Assembly (NCBI GenBank): GCA_024642185.1
Contig: JAHEBR010000074.1
Location: forward strand, 1-9,113
Length of the DNA stretch: 9,113 bases
From: Marivivens sp.
GTDB taxonomy: Bacteria; Pseudomonadota; Alphaproteobacteria; Rhodobacterales; Rhodobacteraceae
Direction: 5' to 3'
The notes beneath the pieces are model-generated. The model did no database searches, had not been told where the DNA came from, and was given only the letters and a program-made list of their open reading frames with translations. The translations under genes were made by a program, and so were the position numbers. Below are positions 6,526 through 9,113 of the stretch, in pieces. Positions within the stretch are counted from its first letter, which is position 1. Each line of letters opens with the position of its first letter.

Positions 6526-7704
6526 TTGCCCAATACTGATGAAGCCCGCCGCATTCTCAATCGGCTCGTGGCTTTCCCCACGGTCAGCCGTGACAGCAAT
6601 ATCCCCCTGATCGATTTCGTCGAAAGCTATCTCGCCGGGCAAGGCATTGCCTCTGTCCGTGTGCCTAACGAGGATGGAACCAAGGCAGCACTCTATGCCC
6701 ATGTTGGCCCTGATATCGACGGGGGTGTCGTCCTGTCGGGCCATACCGATGTGGTCCCGGTCGATGGTCAGGACTGGTCGAGCGATCCCTTCACCGTTGT
6801 CGAACGCGAGGGCAGGCTCTTTGGCCGTGGCACCTGCGACATGAAGGGGTTTGATGCGCTCGCTCTGGCCGCGATGGCGCGGGCTGCGGCGCTGCACAAG
6901 GAGGGGCGCCTCAAGCGGCCCTTGCAGATTGCCCTCAGCTATGACGAAGAGATCGGCTGCACCGGCGCGCCGCCGATGATCGACCATATGGTGAGCCACG
7001 GCCTGCCCCGCGCCGAAACAGTAATCGTCGGCGAGCCGTCGATGATGAAGGCGGTGACCGGCCACAAGGGCGGCTTTGGCTATGCCGTCCATATCAAGGG
7101 CTACGAGGTCCACTCTTCTCTGATCCACAAGGGCGTGAATGCGATCATGTGGGGGGCAAAGCTGATCGACTGGGCCAACCGGATGAACGCCGAGAACGCC
7201 GCCAAGACACCAAGCGCCATAGCCGCTACGTTCGAGCCGCCCTACACCACACTCCATATCGGAACCATTCACGGCGGCACAGCCCACAACATCACGGCGG
7301 GCGATTGCTGGTTCGGGTTCGACTTCCGCGTTGTGCCCGGCGAGACGGTTGCGGACTGGGCCGCCAAGTTCAAAGCCGAGGTGGCGCGGCTCGAGACCGA
7401 AATGCAGGCAATCCACCCCTCGGCACATATCGACCTTGTGCAGCGCTTTCACGTTCCGGGCCTCGTCCCCGAGGCCGATGGTGCCGCCGAGGCTCTCGCG
7501 CGTCGGCTTACCGGCGACAACGCCTCGCACGTGGTGAGCTACGGCACCGAGGCGGGCCAGTTTCAGGAGCGGGGCTATTCGGCTGTGATCTGCGGCCCGG
7601 GCGATATTGATCAGGCGCATCAGCCGGACGAGTTTCTGACGGTTGAACAGTTCGAGGCCGGTCAGGCCTTCATGGACGACTTGCTAGCTACCCTCGGCAC
7701 ATGA
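6526..7704 (+). CDS. argE: ArgE-like M20 metallopeptidase (acetylornithine deacetylase / amino-acid deacylase)
   Basis: A 392-residue cytoplasmic zinc hydrolase that cleaves an amide bond such as that of N-acetylornithine or another N-acyl amino acid. The M20 active site is complete: S-G-H-T-D-V-V-P (H73 ligand, D75), G-R-G-T-C-D-M-K-G (bridging D105), Y-D-E-E-I-G (catalytic E141, ligand E142), V-G-E-P (ligand E170) and the C-terminal A-H-Q-P-D-E (H365). The dimerisation domain lies roughly between 180 and 290. The wording of these motifs is closest to ArgE among M20 enzymes. The start is TTG: an in-frame TGA at 6514 blocks anything upstream, and the N-terminus then matches the family. No strong ribosome site is visible. 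The gene overlaps an oxidase gene and diverges from an importer, so a catabolic role is more likely than arginine synthesis; many alphaproteobacteria use ArgJ for that step. Confidence 0.9.
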   Translation: MPNTDEARRILNRLVAFPTVSRDSNIPLIDFVESYLAGQGIASVRVPNEDGTKAALYAHVGPDIDGGVVLSGHTDVVPVDGQDWSSDPFTVVEREGRLFGRGTCDMKGFDALALAAMARAAALHKEGRLKRPLQIALSYDEEIGCTGAPPMIDHMVSHGLPRAETVIVGEPSMMKAVTGHKGGFGYAVHIKGYEVHSSLIHKGVNAIMWGAKLIDWANRMNAENAAKTPSAIAATFEPPYTTLHIGTIHGGTAHNITAGDCWFGFDFRVVPGETVADWAAKFKAEVARLETEMQAIHPSAHIDLVQRFHVPGLVPEADGAAEALARRLTGDNASHVVSYGTEAGQFQERGYSAVICGPGDIDQAHQPDEFLTVEQFEAGQAFMDDLLATLGT

Positions 7705-9047
7705 TCCCCTTCCCGATTTCCGATGATAGCCCCGTCGAGCACGCCGGACCGCTGCCCGCGAGCGCCGATTGCGTCATCATCGGTGGCGGCGTGATCGGCA
7801 TCTGCACGGCCCTCTTCCTCGCCAAGGCGGGCCTGCGCCCGGTGGTCCTCGAGAAAGGCCGTGTTGCGGGCGAGCAATCCTCGCGCAACTGGGGCTGGAT
7901 CCGCCAGCAGGGCCGCGATCCGGCCGAGCTGCCGATCATGATCGAAGCGAACCGCCTCTGGCGCGAGCTCGGGCCGGAGTTGGGCGAGGATATCGGCCTG
8001 AGGCAATCGGGCCTGCTCTATCTCGCCGATACCGAGAAAGACCTCGCCTATTTCGAAGAGTTCATGATGCTCGCCCGAGAGCACGGCCTTGATACAGAGC
8101 TTCTGTCGCCCGAGGGTGTGAGCAAACTCCTCCCCGGCGCCAAGAACCGCTGGCTGGGTGGGATGCACACCGCCTCCGACATGATAGCCGAGCCTTGGCT
8201 GGCCGTTCCTGCTCTGGCGCGGCTGGCGGTGCGATCAGGGGCCGTGATCGTCGAGAATTGCGCCGTGCGGCGGCTCGATATGGCGGGCGGCAAGGTCGCG
8301 GGCGTGTTCACCGAAAAGGGCCACATCGCCGCGCCCAGCGTCGTTCTCGCCGGTGGCGCCTGGTCTTCTCTGTTTCTCACTGCCCACGGGGTGCGCATCC
8401 CGCAGCTCTCGGTCCGCGCCAGCGTTGCCGCAACCGACCCCCTGCCTCTGATCTTCCAGGGCGGTGCGGTCGACACCACGACTGCGTTCCGACGCCGCGC
8501 CGACGGCGGATACACCCTGACAGCCGCCGATTTCCACGAGTTTCTGATCGGGCCCGATGCCTTCCGACACCTGCGGAAATTCATCCCCCAGATCCTTGCC
8601 AACCCGACGGCCAACCGCTTCTTTCCGGCCGCGCCCATGGGCTATCCCGATGCCTGGGGAACGCCGCGCCAGTGGCGCGCCGACGAGGTTTCGCCCTTCG
8701 AGCGGATGCGTGTCCTGAACCCGCGCCCCGCCATGAAAGCGCTCGGCAAGGTTGCCCGGCAATTCGCTGCCGATCACCCGTCATTGGGCGAGGTGCGGCT
8801 CAGATCAGCCTGGGCCGGGATGATCGACACCATGCCCGATGTGGTCCCCGTGGTGGACCATGTAGCAGCGCTCCCCGGCCTCATCGTCGCCACCGGCATG
8901 AGCGGCCACGGCTTCGGCATCGGCCCCGGTTTTGGCCGGGTCATCGCGGCGATGGTGCGCGGCGAGCCCCCCGGCCACGATCTGAGCCGCTTCCGCATCT
9001 CGCGCTTCGCCAAGGGCGAAAAGCTCATCGCTGGCCCCAGTCTTTGA
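7701..9047 (+). CDS. FAD-dependent oxidoreductase, DAO family (amine / amino-acid oxidase or dehydrogenase)
   Basis: A 448-residue soluble flavoprotein likely to oxidise a C-N bond in an amino acid or secondary amine. The N-terminal Rossmann fold is plain: C-V-I-I-G-G-G-V-I-G (24-33) and an acidic end of the second strand, V-V-L-E-K-G (48-53), for the ribose of FAD. It is followed by S-S-R-N-W-G-W-I-R-Q-Q-G-R-D (60-73), a conserved-looking block next to the flavin. V-V-L-A-G-G-A-W (214-221) is the mid-chain FAD motif, and the C-terminal G-M-S-G-H-G-F-G-I-G-P (399-409) closes the FAD site. The substrate domain lies at about 230-370. Its ATG overlaps the deacylase stop (ATGA) and has no ribosome site of its own, so translation is coupled. 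The N-W-G-W-I-R-Q-Q block recalls, from memory, AgaE-like proteins of opine catabolism; exact substrate is unknown. Confidence 0.88.
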   Translation: MIPFPISDDSPVEHAGPLPASADCVIIGGGVIGICTALFLAKAGLRPVVLEKGRVAGEQSSRNWGWIRQQGRDPAELPIMIEANRLWRELGPELGEDIGLRQSGLLYLADTEKDLAYFEEFMMLAREHGLDTELLSPEGVSKLLPGAKNRWLGGMHTASDMIAEPWLAVPALARLAVRSGAVIVENCAVRRLDMAGGKVAGVFTEKGHIAAPSVVLAGGAWSSLFLTAHGVRIPQLSVRASVAATDPLPLIFQGGAVDTTTAFRRRADGGYTLTAADFHEFLIGPDAFRHLRKFIPQILANPTANRFFPAAPMGYPDAWGTPRQWRADEVSPFERMRVLNPRPAMKALGKVARQFAADHPSLGEVRLRSAWAGMIDTMPDVVPVVDHVAALPGLIVATGMSGHGFGIGPGFGRVIAAMVRGEPPGHDLSRFRISRFAKGEKLIAGPSL

Positions 9048-9113
9048 TCAAATCCCCCCTTGCGGTGCCGCCGCCGCTCGGACAGTCTCTTGCCGAACAC
9101 TCACGCTCCGGAG
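9044..9113 (+). other. Window edge: possible start of a third co-directional gene, or end of a convergent gene
   Basis: The last 66 bases after the oxidase stop hold no terminator. On the plus strand a TTG at 9044 overlaps the oxidase stop (TTGA, like the upstream ATGA) and stays open to the edge for 23 codons, beginning L/M-I-K-S-P-L-A-V-P-P-P-L-G. It lacks a ribosome site. On the minus strand a frame open from the edge ends with a TGA at 9050-9048 (tail A-A-A-A-P-Q-G-G-I), which could be a convergent gene. The two readings cannot be separated from 70 bases. Confidence 0.25.

Noticed and set aside
6513..6539. A possible leader peptide M-S-D-Q-I-A-Q-Y before the deacylase
   Set aside because: It is only eight codons long with no codon repeats typical of attenuators, and overlaps the deacylase start. 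It is mentioned in a finding but not called as a gene.
6376..7620. A 414-codon minus-strand frame antisense to the deacylase gene
   Set aside because: It is codon-aligned with the deacylase, whose active-site motifs are all intact. The antisense product shows no recognisable motifs.

Overview
The window looks like a high-GC alphaproteobacterial chromosome or large replicon, most probably a Rhodobacterales/Roseobacter-type organism. This rests on the strong G/C bias at third codon positions, the very long antisense open frames that bias produces, and the style of the encoded proteins. No database search was possible, so the taxon is an inference.

Layout. Positions 1-388 (minus) hold the N-terminal 129 residues of a YeeE/YedE-type membrane protein, probably a sulfur-compound transporter, cut by the window edge. 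A 189-bp gap (389-577) carries its upstream region, with a perfect palindrome, and a strong intrinsic terminator for the next operon. Positions 578-6349 (minus) form one tight five-gene operon for a peptide/opine/nickel-family ABC importer. In transcription order it is: OppD-type ATPase, OppF-type ATPase, periplasmic binding protein, OppB-type permease, OppC-type permease, terminator. The genes are joined by 8-nt overlaps (twice) and a 1-nt gap. The only real gap inside the operon (72 bp, between the binding protein and the permeases) holds a perfect 10-bp hairpin capped by a UUCG tetraloop. It is not followed by a T-run, so it is probably an mRNA-stability or processing element.

A 176-bp divergent regulatory region (6350-6525) separates this operon from a plus-strand pair: an ArgE-like M20 deacylase (TTG start) overlapping by 4 nt an FAD-dependent DAO-family amine/amino-acid oxidoreductase. 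The last 66 bp (9048-9113) contain the edge of an unresolved neighbour.

How they may work together. The divergent layout suggests a catabolic cluster. The importer would bring in an amino-acid conjugate (N-acyl amino acid, modified dipeptide or opine-like compound), the zinc deacylase would open its amide bond, and the flavoenzyme would oxidise the released amine or (D-)amino acid. The families are clear from the sequence; the substrate is not. No insertion sequences, tRNAs, rRNAs or CRISPR arrays were seen.
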